Positions 33,246 through 45,181 of a DNA stretch of 64,000 nucleotides are shown here, piece by piece. Origin of the DNA: Hippopus hippopus (Eukaryota > Mollusca > Bivalvia > Cardiida > Cardiidae); assembly GCA_946811185.2 (NCBI GenBank), contig OX328107.1:11559565-11623564 (forward strand). Direction: 5' to 3'. Position 1 is the first letter of the stretch; the number at the start of each line of letters is the position of its first letter. The notes under the pieces are model-generated. The model worked only from the letters and a program-made list of their open reading frames with translations, did not search any database and was not told the DNA's origin. The translations under genes and the position numbers were made by a program.

Positions 33246-35240
33246 ATCTAAAATTTTAAATGCATATGGTTTTGACGGTTACAAAGTTATAATTGCACTA
33301 ATTATGTAAATCCTTGTGAAAGTGTCTGGTAGGACTATTCAGCGAAGCTTACATATTTTTAGATCGGAATATTGTCACATTGCTCCAGTTTGTAAATTAA
33401 GGTATTACCATCTTAACGCTTCTAGTCCAACATGGACTAAAATTTCTTATTAGTTGATAAATAAGGATTTATACTGATATATTTTTGCACATTTCTAACC
33501 AACCAGAAATTCATCAATGTCTATCTTGAAATTATTTGTTGATGTTTTTGTAAGTTCCCTGAAAAGGGAGGTAATTATTATCTCCCTTTGTGAAAAGAAT
33601 ATAGTGGCTTTAGATTTATAAATAATAATTCTAAGAAGGAAAAAAAGGAAAAAGTGGCTCGGTTAAAGTAGTACAATAATACTCATTTATAATTAGAGCT
33701 AATTTTGTAGGATAATATTATAGTGGAAATAGCTGTTTTCCATTAAGAGGGTGCTACCTTAACAACTGTGACACCGTTGTTTACAATCAAACAAGCGGTT
33801 TACAAAATGGCTTGCAAGAAAACTCGGCTAGTCTTATGTCGGCTATAGGTATCTTCCAACGGTATGTCGACCTATTCTTTACGAAACATCTGTAAAAATG
33901 TCACTCGAATAAACATATCGTCCGCTCAGCTTCAAGTTTAGATAGCTGGCTTGATTTTCCATAGACAGTATCAGAAATTTCTATTCTGTTTGATAAATCA
34001 TTGAATTATTGATTTCGAAGTCAGCACAATAGCCGTCTTCGAGTGAAAAATATGTTGCAAAGCTAAAATAGATTGTGCATTCATGCGCGCAACACCAATC
34101 ATCCGGCAAGAAAATTAACTCGCGTTTACTTTCATATTTGCCCATGTTTTTTTTTTTTCTCTCTGTCATTTTCTAAAATTGATTCAAGCGAACAGCGAGT
34201 GAAATTATAAGGGTTGAGTGCATATTTTTGTGTTTCCATCGAGAAATAAAATGCAATTGCCCTATTGCATGGCTTAACATAACGCCCTTGTAATTAGGTA
34301 ATTGCAACTTAATTCTCGATTGCAGCACAAAAATATGCACTAAACCCTTAAATAAATGATTATCAAATGACTCTGTTATAGCAAAAGGACGAAAAATCGA
34401 ATAACTGTTACATGCATCCCTTTGACTTTGACAAAAAATGGCAAGAATAGACCAATGCACGCATTAATATTAAGATTATGTACCACCGATACATGCTTAT
34501 CTGTATAAAATGTGTTTCGTGGTGAAATATCAACAAATTAACTGGCATAGCACAGCAAACGTTAAGTTTTTTTTTTAAACTTTTATAACATTGAATAATC
34601 AGAGATACGTTTAAGATATTCTTACTTGACTGATAGAAAATTAATACAATTCTGACATTCTTAAATAAAATTTCAGAATATACTGTGTACGTTGCCTTGA
34701 TTTTAGAACAATTTTAGCGCACTCTGCGGAGATAAGTCCCATCAGAAAATATAGTTGCTGTGGTAATGGACATTTCATTCTAATATGAAAACTCTACAAA
34801 CATCACATTTCCACAAGCAAATGTTATTGAAGCAAAAACAATAACATGTGTTACTTGATTATAGTATTTCTGTGTTTTCGAAGTTACAAAAGAAGACACT
34901 TAAGGAAATTCAGATGTATTAGTGACATGTTAGATCTATCATTGTATAAAATCATAGAATTAAGTTTAAGTCAATGTGCTAAAAAAAAGAATTCTAACGA
35001 AAAGAACAAAAATCGCCTTTAATTTATGAAAAGTAGGACTAATCCAAATATGTTCTGGTCGTTATTAAATTCATCAGTGTAAAGACCTAGAGTAAATACC
35101 ATATTGGACACGAAACTTGGTTTAACCATTTTAAAGATCTTCTCAACAAAGAAATTAGTCACGCAGCATGAAATGATATTGCCTGAAATCTTAATTTTAC
35201 CCCAGCACATAATTGTGACGATCTGAATAAAAGTATTTCA
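33246..35240. other. no gene seen
   Basis: About 2 kb of AT-rich host DNA with only short frames. A GAAAAGGGAGGTAATTATTATCTCCCTTTG hairpin-like stretch lies at about 33560. No other feature is supported. Confidence 0.5.
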
Positions 35241-35254
35241 GACGATAAAATTAT

Positions 35255-35605
35255 TCGAAATATCCAATCTTTAAAGGATGATAAATCTGCCGAACCAGAC
35301 ATTATTTTTGCAGTAATGTATAAATATATTTTATCCGAAATTCTTCCTTTTTTTGAATAAATAGCTCAATGAAATTCTTAATAACTCAAATATACCCGAG
35401 GAATGGTGTAAAAGTATAATTACACCCGTTCATAAAAAGGGGAGTTTCGAAGATCCAAATGATTATCGCGGAATCTCTCTATTAAACTCCATTTTCAAAG
35501 AATTTATGAGTATCCTTACTAAAAAATTGACAAACTGCTGCAATAAAATTTGTATCACTGATCAAGCACAAAGAGGATCCCAAAAAGATTTTCGATCATA
35601 GATAA
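35255..35605 (+). pseudogene. non-LTR retrotransposon reverse transcriptase fragment
   Basis: Pieces in shifting frames read SLKDDKSAEPDIIF, then NIPEEWCKSIITPVHKKGS, DPNDYRGISLLNSIFKEF and ITDQAQRGSQKDFRS. These are the first blocks of a LINE reverse transcriptase (KKG...NYRGISLL...QxGFR). The YxDD block and the endonuclease are missing. Old and dead. Confidence 0.8.
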
Positions 35606-35609
35606 TATT

Positions 35610-37568
35610 TTGGTTGTAATGTCACTAAATATCGAAAGGAATATGGATCATTCTTTTTGTGATCGTTTTATGATTCCTTTAGTTGAAAACAGATTTTATG
35701 ACTTTTTTACGTCAAACACCCGATATGTCACCTGGAAATTCCGTGATGCGCAACATTGGCAGGAAGAACGAAAACGTATATCGAAATAGTGACACTGATG
35801 AAAAGAAGTTCAACATTTTCTAACAACTTGAAATATCTATTGCACAATTAGAATGTCAACAATTTTATAGCTTTAAAAATATAAAAATACAGTCTTACTT
35901 TGTTCGTATCAGGGACTCTGTATTCACAGGGACAGGCAATCAAACGCGTTGTAGATCTGATGGCTGTCTGTGAACTACAGGACATTTCTTAATATATGTC
36001 CTTATTCTAAACATGAATATTGTCAACACATGTGAGTTTAAGATGAATGGAAAGCTATCACCTTTTTGCAGACATAATTAAATTTCATTTGATATATGAT
36101 ACACAGACATTACCTAAACTTTCTTTGATACACTGCACTTTTTCTGACGAGTCTATTTCAAGTGTCCCCCTAAGGTCAGTTCTGGGACTTTAAATAACGT
36201 CGACTTTTTTGTTTAAAGGGGCGTACAGGCTTACAGCACCAAAAATGGGTGTAGAGCAACAGAGGAATTGGGTTTTCATATTGAAAAAACTGCTACACAA
36301 TGTGACAATTAGCGCAGACGGTATATAGCGGTTCGCATGTTTTTGCGCATATGGCGAGAACAATACCAACACAGTAAATAAGAAGGGCCATCTGAACATT
36401 CTGAGAAAGAATTTCATTCCGATGCCGAAAGAAAAGAAAAGAAAGAAAATGGTATTAACCTTGAAGACACGTGTACTATTACATGCACTGGATTTCAGCA
36501 AGGAGAAGCGAGACAACACATGACCGGAAGTATAACTGAATGACTTTCAAAAGCATCCTGCCAAAAGTTAATTTCTTTAGGCATAGCTACACAATTTGAT
36601 CCTCCAGACTTTTTCTGTTATGTGCAATATAAAAGGTGCACACTTTAAAGCTGCAATCAAGACAAAAATTTATTGAAATAGCAGGGGGTGGGGGGGAGAG
36701 GAGGGGAAATTGCAGACATGTCATGAAAAACTCTCACAATAAACTCGACGTCAGAATTGCTCAGACTTCATTGTTGTAAAATGGACATGTCAGAAAAAGT
36801 GTAGTGTAATAACTATTATAAGAGTAATGCCTTTGTACTACATATCAAATAAAATTCTACTATGTCTGCAAAGAGTTGGCAGCTTTCAATTCAGTTTAAA
36901 TGGAATTTAGTGGAAAATGTTGACTCTAAGAATAAGGACAGATAATATGAAACACCCTGTAGAAGCCTGTAAACTTTTGATAGATAATAATAACTAAAAG
37001 AGCGTCAAAAAGTGTTATAGTTTTGAAAACAGAAAACTTCATTTATTCTGTTCATAAAAATAAATATACATCGCGGTTCAACGACGGCTGGTCTGTATAT
37101 TATATGTCATGTTTAAGCTTTGAATACATATTTGGCAGTGAAAGGGTTGAGTACTGAGCTTCGCAGATGCTTAGACAAAACGACTGTGTAAACGTTTTAA
37201 AACTCGTGTATTGGGGCAACCAAAACAAGTTTAAAATCTGTTTTAAGAACTTTAACAAGAGAATGCGTGAATTTGTGACCTGTCTAATCTTTTGTAAAAT
37301 ATTTTCAAACATTACGGACCAATGATACTATAGTCATAATGCGAACAATCTAGGCGGCAGTGCTTAGATTCTTTCGTTTTCTGTTCTTTTTTGTAACGTT
37401 TTCAGATCAAGCGTTTTTAACTTTATCATTTTCATTACTAACCATTGTTCTTCTTGATTGAAATGATAATTGGAATCATCCGTTGTTCAGCATTTACCCA
37501 TCAGGTATGATATACATAATAGCTTAATCTAGACGATTGCGTATCGAAGCCAAATTGTCAAGATCAGG
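35610..37568. other. no gene seen
   Basis: Host sequence with short frames only. A G-rich stretch lies near 36683-36707. Some text at 35640-36110 may be further LINE decay, but I could not match it. Confidence 0.45.
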
Positions 37569-37571
37569 GCT

Positions 37572-37760
37572 CCTATTTACCAACCATTCTTAAGAACATT
37601 ATTGGTCTTGTTCTCCAAGAATTTCTAAATTTAAAAGTAACACAACTTCAGATTGGCTAAATCATTTGATTTAGCCAATCGGAAGTTGTGTTACTTTCAA
37701 ATTTAGAAAATTATCGATAACAAGACTAAGATTGTTTCCAGGAATGGTTGGTGAATACGG
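37572..37760. repeat. ~190-bp imperfect palindrome (foldback MITE-like)
   Basis: Two ~90-base arms, from CCTATTTACCAACCATTC to the mirror end GAATGGTTGGTGAATACGG, fold around AAATCATTTGATTT near 37666. The inner ~45 bases pair almost perfectly (AAAGTAACACAACTTC and its complement). No coding. Confidence 0.8.
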
Positions 37761-38342
37761 ACACTAAATGGACGTGCAACTTAATTTTGGTCTAGCCTAT
37801 TTGTAAATGAACTCAGTTATCTCCATGCTCTTGAAATGGGTTTGACTCTTTACTAGACGACCAAACTTTTGACTCGTCCATATCGAAAACCTTTTCAGAT
37901 CACAATGTGGCTGAAGGAAAAATGATAGGTTACCTTCTTCACAAGGATAAAATAGAGGAGATATGCTTGTTAACTCACACATTCTCTTTTACTCACGGTA
38001 GTTTCAAAAGCTGTCTTCCTGATAGGTCGTAAAACAACGGATCGTTTCAAAAAGGATCAATACCAAATTCACGATGATTAACGATTATCTGATACCCTTT
38101 CCCGAACAACTCATTGTTAACTTTTCCAAATGGAAAGTAACTGCAGTTGATAAATTGTATAAATTCATATAAATGAGCATTAGTTCTCTGATAGGGTAAA
38201 AAGAGTTTGGGAATGAAGAAAATACTGGAAAGCAACATTTTATCCTTTTTTCCCCCAATGTTTTTATAAGCCTTCTTACACAGGATTGTAAAAACTCGGA
38301 GTTTCTTGGTTAAGGGTTGATTTACATATTGTAGCTTTTTAA

Positions 38343-38560
38343 CCCTTTACCAGACAACAAACTTTCAGACTTTTCCAAAATCAGATCAGATGAACAAAAT
38401 TAAATGTGGCTTAGATGATTAGTTTTGCCTCTGAATTAATGAAAAGCTTTGCTGGTAAAAGGAGGAAATGCTGGTTTTCAGGATTTTGTCCTTATCTCCA
38501 TAATGGTTTCAAAAGCCTCGTTCTCAGCGTGGTTGAATCGTGGGAGTTTTCGGGAAAGGG
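38343..38560. mobile_element. diverged TTAA-flanked MITE
   Basis: TTAA at 38339-38342 precedes CCCTTTACCAGAC, and GGGAAAGGG is followed by TTTA, a likely mutated TTAA. Length (218 bp) and ends agree with the MITE at 33027-33241. Confidence 0.55.
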
Positions 38561-38734
38561 TTTACTTTTTTCTACATATATTCGAATAACTTTTGTTTTC
38601 AATAAAATATATTATAGCCGGAATGCACTGTTTTCTTTTTTTCTTTTGACTGCAGTAAAAGGCAACCAAAGTTAAATATGTTTCAAACGCAAACACTGTC
38701 TGAAATTGAAGCAAGTCACTTATTTCTTTGTCTG

Positions 38735-39025
38735 GTGTGTAACGTTGCTTTCAATATATTTTCAGCTATTTCACGGCAGCAAGTGAATATTTCCATGCAT
38801 TCTAAGCGTGTTTTGTACAAGCACTTGGCAGAATAGCCACTGGTTTCTTTCCCTCATAGCCATCGCCGAATCATTGGTCTCAGCAGTGAGAGAAGAACGA
38901 ATCTTGCTGCAGCGACGATCATCAATCCTTGGAAAGAATATGGCCAATTGGGAAATTTGAACCCATACCCCCCCCCCCCCCCCGGCATGAAGCCCAGGAC
39001 GTTACCCACTGAGTTATTGAAGGCA
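38735..39025 (-). mobile_element. diverged tRNA-derived SINE with poly-C insertion
   Basis: The body GTGTGTAACGTTGCTTTCAA and GATCATCAATCCTTGGAAAG align with the SINE at 27781. A run of about 17 C at 38968-38984 replaces part of the B-box side. Confidence 0.65.
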
Positions 39026-39029
39026 GTAA

Positions 39030-40250
39030 AGGAAATCAGAACCAGCCATTTTTCATAGGAAATCAGTATCAGTATCTCGGCATGAAGCCGGTAACATGTT
39101 TGTTATACCCCCACCTACGAAGTACAGGGAGGTATATACCGGTTTCACCATGTCTGTCTGGCCGTCTGTCAGCCCATCCGTCCGTCCGTCAATCCGTACA
39201 TGTTTTCGTTTTCGTGCTCTAACGCAGAAGCCGTTTGATCTAGGACCCTGAACATATATACAAGTGTTGCTCATGACTCAAGGAGTAGCCTGGGTTCAGG
39301 CGGTAATAATTCCTTAATTACTCCGTATCATGCTCTCTCGCAGTCCGCTATAGGTCTTTGGCAGCTTTGTTATCGCTTTCTTAATCATTACCGCCTGGGG
39401 ACATTCGAGGGTCTCCCCAGCACAATCAATTGTGCAGATAATCTAATAATAGACTTGTTTATCTCGTAACGCCACAGTTGTGAAAACGATGGATTCGTGC
39501 ATTTTTAGACCGATTCGAACACAATGAAGGTAAATTCATATAAGAGTCATTTTCCCAAACCGGTCGATGCAATCACAAATACATCGCGACCTTCAACAAC
39601 CTTCAATAACCTTTGTTATTTTTAAACTATCCGCGAATGTCATCATGTAAATAACGCGTTTGAAATTTTGTTGTCTGAACGATAAAGAAAGAAAAAATTG
39701 GACGGACTGGAACTCAGGCTACCCAAGGAGGTACCCTATTATTTTTGGGTCACATAGGTCAAAGTCACAGATGAACTTTGTTTGAAAATAGTTTCCGTGC
39801 TCTACCTCAAAAGCCGTTTGACCTAGGACCTTGAAACTCTATAAATGTGTTGCTGATGACCAAAGGAGGAGCCCTGTTGTTTCGGGGTCACATGGTTCAA
39901 AGGTCATTGTCACAGGTTTAGACTAAAATTTAAGTCTGGAAAAGCTTATCGTCACAGATCAATGTTTAACATCACCATTCGTGTCTAGATTTTCAGTCTA
40001 GAGCCGTTTATTGTCCCATATCAACATTCAAAATCACAACTCTCGTCTCCTTTCCCGACAATCTTTTTTCAGGCTTTTTTTCTCAGGGTTATCAAAAGTC
40101 AGACTTGTGTGGTAAGGGCTTCGTATCACAAGCCGTATCTAAACTTCAGTTTTGTATCTACAAAGTTCTCTTTCAGCCAAGCGTCCATTTTCTCGTTCTC
40201 AGCCACTGTAAACCAGTTCTTCCAGTCGCCGACCTCACCTGTGTAAACGT
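39030..40250. other. no gene seen; repeat fragments
   Basis: A segment near 39105-39205 (TATACCCCCACCTACGAAGT, then TGTCTGTCTGGCCGTCTGTC) looks like a dispersed repeat, and 39750-39920 carries two related units (GTTTGACCTAGGACCTTGAA type). No gene is supported up to the Polinton insertion site. Confidence 0.5.
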
Positions 40251-40256
40251 AATGAT
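40251..40256. repeat. target site duplication, left copy (AATGAT)
   Basis: AATGAT directly precedes the first base of the left TIR and is repeated exactly at 56315-56320. A 6-bp duplication is the known Polinton integration signature. Confidence 0.92.
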
Positions 40257-40698
40257 AGTAGATAGGAAAACGGGCATTCTAGTGCATTTTTAAAAAAAAT
40301 TAAAGAAATAAAGAAAAAAGCGGAAAAAATCGTTGAAATTCGAAAATTTCAATAATTTTTTATCCCATTTCGCTCAAAATCGCTCAAAAACGCTTGAAAA
40401 AACGTGAAATCAAGCCTCAAAACGCTCAAAATCACGTTTTAAACCCTCGATCCGCTCAAAACATGTGAAAATAAGGCCTCAATGGAATCTCAACTAACAC
40501 ATTCCAAAAAATGTAATCGTATATGGGGTCTAAAAAAATTATTTAAAATTTTATTCATTTAGCCCAGCAGTCGTCTAAAAAGCTGAAGTTGCGCAATGTG
40601 TTAGCTGTTTAGACGCTCGAAATATATGTCAGTCTGGGCTAAAAATTTTTTGAAATTTTAAAAAAAGTTTAAAAAAAACATCGTAATATTTTACAATG
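40257..40698 (+). repeat. left terminal inverted repeat
   Basis: It starts AGTAGATAGG and runs without major difference to the ATG of the first gene (40696-40698). Against the right TIR I see one C/T difference near 40270 and a few length changes in A/T runs. It includes GTTTAGACGCTCGAAATATA and an inverted pair AGCCCAGCAG...CTGGGCT. Confidence 0.93.
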
Positions 40699-41025
40699 AA
40701 TGAAAACACAGATTTAAACAGACCCCAACTTGTTTGGGAAACAAATAGAGAATCTATTCCTTTATATAACGTGGAAGTATTAAGTGAATATGAAGAATTA
40801 ATAGGTGAGATAGAAGAATTATTAGAGAAGAAATTTTATATGGAATTAAAATATAATTTACGTCCACAACCAGTTTATCAACCAATAATTACACACCAAC
40901 CAATTGCGCAACAACCTATTGCACAACCAATAGCACAACAACCCCCCTTACTTCCAAATTCAGGATCCACGCTGCTCAACAATACTCCGCAAACTTTTAC
41001 CTCACAACAACCATTTTATCTTTAA
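40696..41025 (+). CDS. small Pro/Gln-rich protein of unknown function
   Basis: The protein is 109 residues. It has an acidic helical N-terminal half (EYEELIGEIEELLEKKFYME) and a C-terminal half made of short repeats of the type PIAQQPIAQ, ending in QQPFYL. The ATG lies exactly at the inner end of the left TIR, so its promoter is inside the TIR and shared with the gene at the other end (55406-55873). The frame is intact. It converges on PolB, and the hairpin at 41040-41074 lies between. Confidence 0.55.
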   Translation: MNENTDLNRPQLVWETNRESIPLYNVEVLSEYEELIGEIEELLEKKFYMELKYNLRPQPVYQPIITHQPIAQQPIAQPIAQQPPLLPNSGSTLLNNTPQTFTSQQPFYL

Positions 41026-41039
41026 ATCATAAATAAGAA

Positions 41040-41074
41040 AAAATATAACTTGTTTATAAATAAAGTTATATTTT
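41040..41074. terminator. AT-rich hairpin at PolB 3' end
   Basis: Perfect 12-base arms AAAATATAACTT and AAGTTATATTTT surround an 11-base loop. The whole 35-base sequence recurs inverted at 55295-55329, so PolB and the fibre gene end in the same sequence in sense orientation. AATAAA is present on the plus strand for the convergent small gene. Confidence 0.65.
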
Positions 41075-44000
41075 ATGATGCCCCCAAGCTAGTGTGTCAA
41101 TCTTGTTTTCCAAAACAAACCTTTTATCATCACTTGATCCTAACGCTTTTTTGTTTAACTCTTCAGTATACATATTATGATTCCTACTTCTTAAAACGGT
41201 CATCTTTCTATACTGATCCTTTCCCGTAAGCAAACACTCTTTGTAATTATTAAAATTTATCTCTTTCTTGATAACCGCTTTTTTAACACCTTTACATCTT
41301 TGTCTTCATTACCATCTAAAGTTTTATAAGCATACATTTTTGCTCCTAAACCAACAAACTCAATCATAATCTTACCACCTAACTCATCTTTAAACTTACC
41401 AACTATTCCTGCATTACTATTATTTTTTAAGAAATGATCTTTAGAATAATTGCTTGTATCAAACATTTCAAACACATCTTTTTCCATATCTTTGTACAAA
41501 TTTTTAGTTTCTATTTCAAGGATAAAACTATCTGTATCAGTATAACACATTCTAACCTTTTCACCATACTTAGCTTTAAGGTAGTTATAATAAGTTTTTT
41601 GCATATGCGTTTTACTAATGTCTAAGATGCTTAATCCTGAGTAAATAGGTTTATTATATTTTAAAACAACGTTTTTCATGTGTACCGCTACTAGATTTTC
41701 ATCGAATATTGTTGTGTGGTCATAGTTTGGTTTTGCTACCAATTTCCTATAACGCTCCTTACTAGAAACCAAGTGTACCGTCACTCTATTTCTCAGGTTT
41801 TCCATAGTCTTGCCAAAGACTGAATTGTTCATCAACTTAAAAAAATCTTTCTCAAAATTATTTTTAGCTGCTTTTCTTAGTGTAATGTTTTTATCAATAT
41901 ATGATTTAAGCCATGGGCTTTCCTCAAACTTAATTCCTCGATGTATTTTAGTAATCTTTAAACCTAAATCAACACATGTTTTTAAGGCTTCATGATGAAT
42001 AATATAATTCTCTTTGTTATTTAAGTTTGGAATAAGTTTTTTTACTTTTTCTATTTTTAAACGTTCAGGTGCTAAAGGAAAGTCATTGTGTAAATCGTGT
42101 AATTCTTTAGGATATTCTAAATCTACTTCTAATATACATGGTATTTTTTGCCAAATTTCTAATTCTTCATTTGTCATCCATTTAAAACCATGTGTAGGAA
42201 GAGGGCAACTCATTGCCCAAGGGTAAAGGCTGTTTGCATCTATATATAATAAATATTTTGACGGTTTACTAGAATCGTATAATTCACCCATATCCTCATT
42301 ATTTGCTTTTGCGTGTCTTTTACTACACATGCTAACACCTCCTCTGATACCCTTTTCAACCATTAAAAGCATATCAGGATCAGATAAAAGCTCTAGGTTT
42401 ACTTTCGTTATTTTTAATGTTGCATCCCAAGCTAAACCAGGAGCTGTATAATACCAACTAGGATCTAAGTCATAGTTTTCACGGCAAACATCTCTAAAGT
42501 TTTCGTAAACATCTGCTAAAAGCAATACATCTATTTTGTTGTAAAGTTCTAAGTAATCCTTCAACGTTTTCATATTAAAAGCTTTCCAAACCTTTTGCGC
42601 ATGAGCATAATCTTCATCACTAATTCCTTCTTTGTTTAAACTTGAGTAAAATGCTTCTTTGGGTGGTAATTTTTCTTCTTTAAGTTTATCAAATGAATCT
42701 AGGTACTCATAAGGAAAGACTCCTTTTCTCCTAACCAAGGGTAGAAGGTTTTTAGTGAAATATATCGATAAATTTTTTTTAATTTACTTTCCTCTAAGTT
42801 GCTTGAAAATTTATCTAAACTAGAACCCATAAACTTAAAACTATCAAGAAATCTAATTTTATGGTTTATATTTTTTCCTACCCAAATGTCTTTACTAAAA
42901 CTAATATATTTCTCTTCATTGTTTGGAATACAATCAATCTTCCCTTCAGATTTGCCAAGACATTTAATAAAAAGATGAGCGTCATATCCACTAAGATTAT
43001 GAAGGTATACAGGTGTGAAGTTAGGATTTCTAGCTTTTAGATTGCATTTACTGTGTGCGGCACCTCTATATTTACCTGTAAAATGGCAATGATCTTTTAC
43101 TCTAATATTATCTTTTGTAAACTTATTACCACAAATCCAACAGCGTGTTTGTTGTGTATGTTTTATTTCTTCCTCTCTCGTAATTTCAATAGGCTTTGGT
43201 TTTTGGTGGTACCGTTGATGAATTTCTTGTATATCATCTTTTAACTGGTTTATAAAAACTTCCTCAGCATTTTCTCCAACATAACTTCTTTTTATAGGAG
43301 CACACACAGCATCGTCAAAACATTTTATAATATAAAAAAAACTACAAGGCACATGCTTTTGACGTTGTATAGTATAACTTTTTTCTGGGTTTGGTTGTTA
43401 TGTGTGTATTGGTTCCAAAACACTTTCAAAATCAGCGTATACAACAAAGGGAACCTCAAGTTTTCTAGCGTGGTTTTCAAAAGCTAACATGGTACCTGAT
43501 TCTGGCATTTCTAAAGTAATAGGCTCGTGTTCATTACAGTATCGTTCATGTTTTTCCAAAAGTTCTTTATTACCAAAATGATTTAGACATCGTCTGCAAA
43601 ATTCTATATTTCCATTATGAGTATTTGTTATTTGTTTTTTCACTAATCTATTAAAGTATTTTATGAGGGCATAGTGCATATTTTCTTCATCTGTAAGAAG
43701 AAGATCAACATGTTTACTTTTTTTACATTTTGTAATTCTTAAAGTATAAAATTTACAATCATTGGTATACCTATACACGTTTACACTAATTTTTGAATTT
43801 TGTTTTTCAAACTTACTGATACCCTTAAACGAAACAGGATACTCTATTCCATCCATGTTTACACGACTTTCCTTTGCTTGTAAAGCTTTGTCAACTCTTT
43901 CTGGATTGTTGTCTTTTGGATTTAATGCTCTTAAAACACTCCATTTAAAGCATTTGTCATCTTTATTTTGCATATTGATAACTGCTTTTTTGTTAGCAAT

Positions 44001-44720
44001 CCACTTTGGCAAAGGTAACCAACCATTAGCTCTTAAAGGATCATAACCAGCTGTATGTAGTTCTACTTGCACTATACTTTCAAATGTCCAACCACTACCT
44101 TCTCTTTGAAAATTAGCTAATTTTTCCATAACTTCATCTATCATTTTATTCAACAAATCCCCTATTTCTCCCCCGTTTAAATTTAAATGATGACTACTAT
44201 GAAAAGCGAGTTCAACAGGAGCTCGATCAAGATCTGTCATTAACCTTAGGGTACACCTAAATACAAGTTTTACCTTTGTTCGTAAATTATTTTGAAGAGT
44301 ATTTATAAGAGGCATCCATGTGTCTGCGAAAAATCTTTGCGGGTTATAATTTTCTCTACCCTCTATAACATGTTGTCTAGAATACTCTCTAAATGCGGAT
44401 GGACCCTCTCTAATCTCAAACGGTTGTCTCGGAGGGGTATTTTCTCTAACATGTTCAACAACTTCATTCAAAACTTGTGGTATTTGTGTTGGCTCCACAT
44501 TACCAGTTACCCAGTTACTAAAATCAGTTACTCTTCTTTGCACGGATTCTGGAACGACAGCTGAGTAAGTATTAGACGCAGCTCGTCTTGCTCCAAAGTA
44601 AACATTAGACGCAGCTCGTCTTGCTCCAGAGTAAACATTAGACGCAGCTCGTCTTGCTCCACAGTAAACATTAGACGCAGCTCGTTTAGCTGCACTCGTA
44701 AATCTATTTAGGAAACTCAT
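41066..44720 (-). pseudogene. protein-primed DNA polymerase B with several breaks
   Basis: Reading from 44720: four tandem 11-residue repeats (RRAASNVYSGA type), a long N-terminal region, zinc-finger-like CRRC...HERYC and the exonuclease I block VYADFES. An in-frame TAA at 43398-43400 follows. The same frame continues with an endonuclease VII-like zinc motif (CWICG...DHCHFTGKYRGAAH) and exonuclease II HNLSGYDAH. A frameshift near 42740 leads to YIDANSLYPWAMS (motif A), NNSVFGKTMENLR (motif B) and CYTDTDSF (motif C). Another shift in an A run near 41275 leads to the C-terminal tail ending at 41066. All catalytic motifs survive, but the gene cannot give a full protein as it stands. It replicates the element in this family. 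Confidence 0.93.
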
Positions 44721-44809
44721 TTTTTTTATATATATAATAAAAAACTTAAGTTAGATTTTTTTTTGTTTCAAAAAAATTTTATTACGACTTCGTCATTGTC
44801 ATAATAAAA

Positions 44810-45160
44810 TTATTGTATGTTAATCTTATATTTATTATGCCAAGTTCTCCCATTCCAATTCTCAATCGTTTGTGGGCAGCGATCTATAAATTTACCTGCC
44901 TTATAAATCGATGGAAAGGTTTTTATTTCACCAGTTTCAACATCCTCTAAACTAACTTTCTTAGGATTATGCATAAAAGTCTTTAATCTATCAAACTTAG
45001 GGTCTTTACTTCTTTCTTTTTTAGGTAACTTAGACGACTCCTCCTCTGGTAACAATCCATGTTCTTTCACCAACTCAACTAACCGCTTTTTATTCCAGTA
45101 TGAGCAGAAATTTATATTTTTTTCTTTAAGAATTTTTTTTAAATCTGTAATCTTTATCAT
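44810..45160 (-). CDS. SAP-like plus NUMOD1-like DNA-binding protein
   Basis: The protein is 116 residues. The N-terminal ~35 residues (ITDLKKILKEKNI...KKRLVELVKEHGL) look like a SAP helix-loop-helix. The C-terminal ~50 (VETGEIKTFPSIYKAGKF, then CPQTIENW) match the NUMOD1-type helix-turn-helix found beside homing endonucleases. No nuclease domain is present. It lies between MCP and PolB in the same direction. A DNA-binding or regulatory role is likely; the partner is unknown. Confidence 0.7.
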   Translation of the reverse strand: MIKITDLKKILKEKNINFCSYWNKKRLVELVKEHGLLPEEESSKLPKKERSKDPKFDRLKTFMHNPKKVSLEDVETGEIKTFPSIYKAGKFIDRCPQTIENWNGRTWHNKYKINIQ

Positions 45161-45181
45161 TTTTTACATAGGAAAAATATC

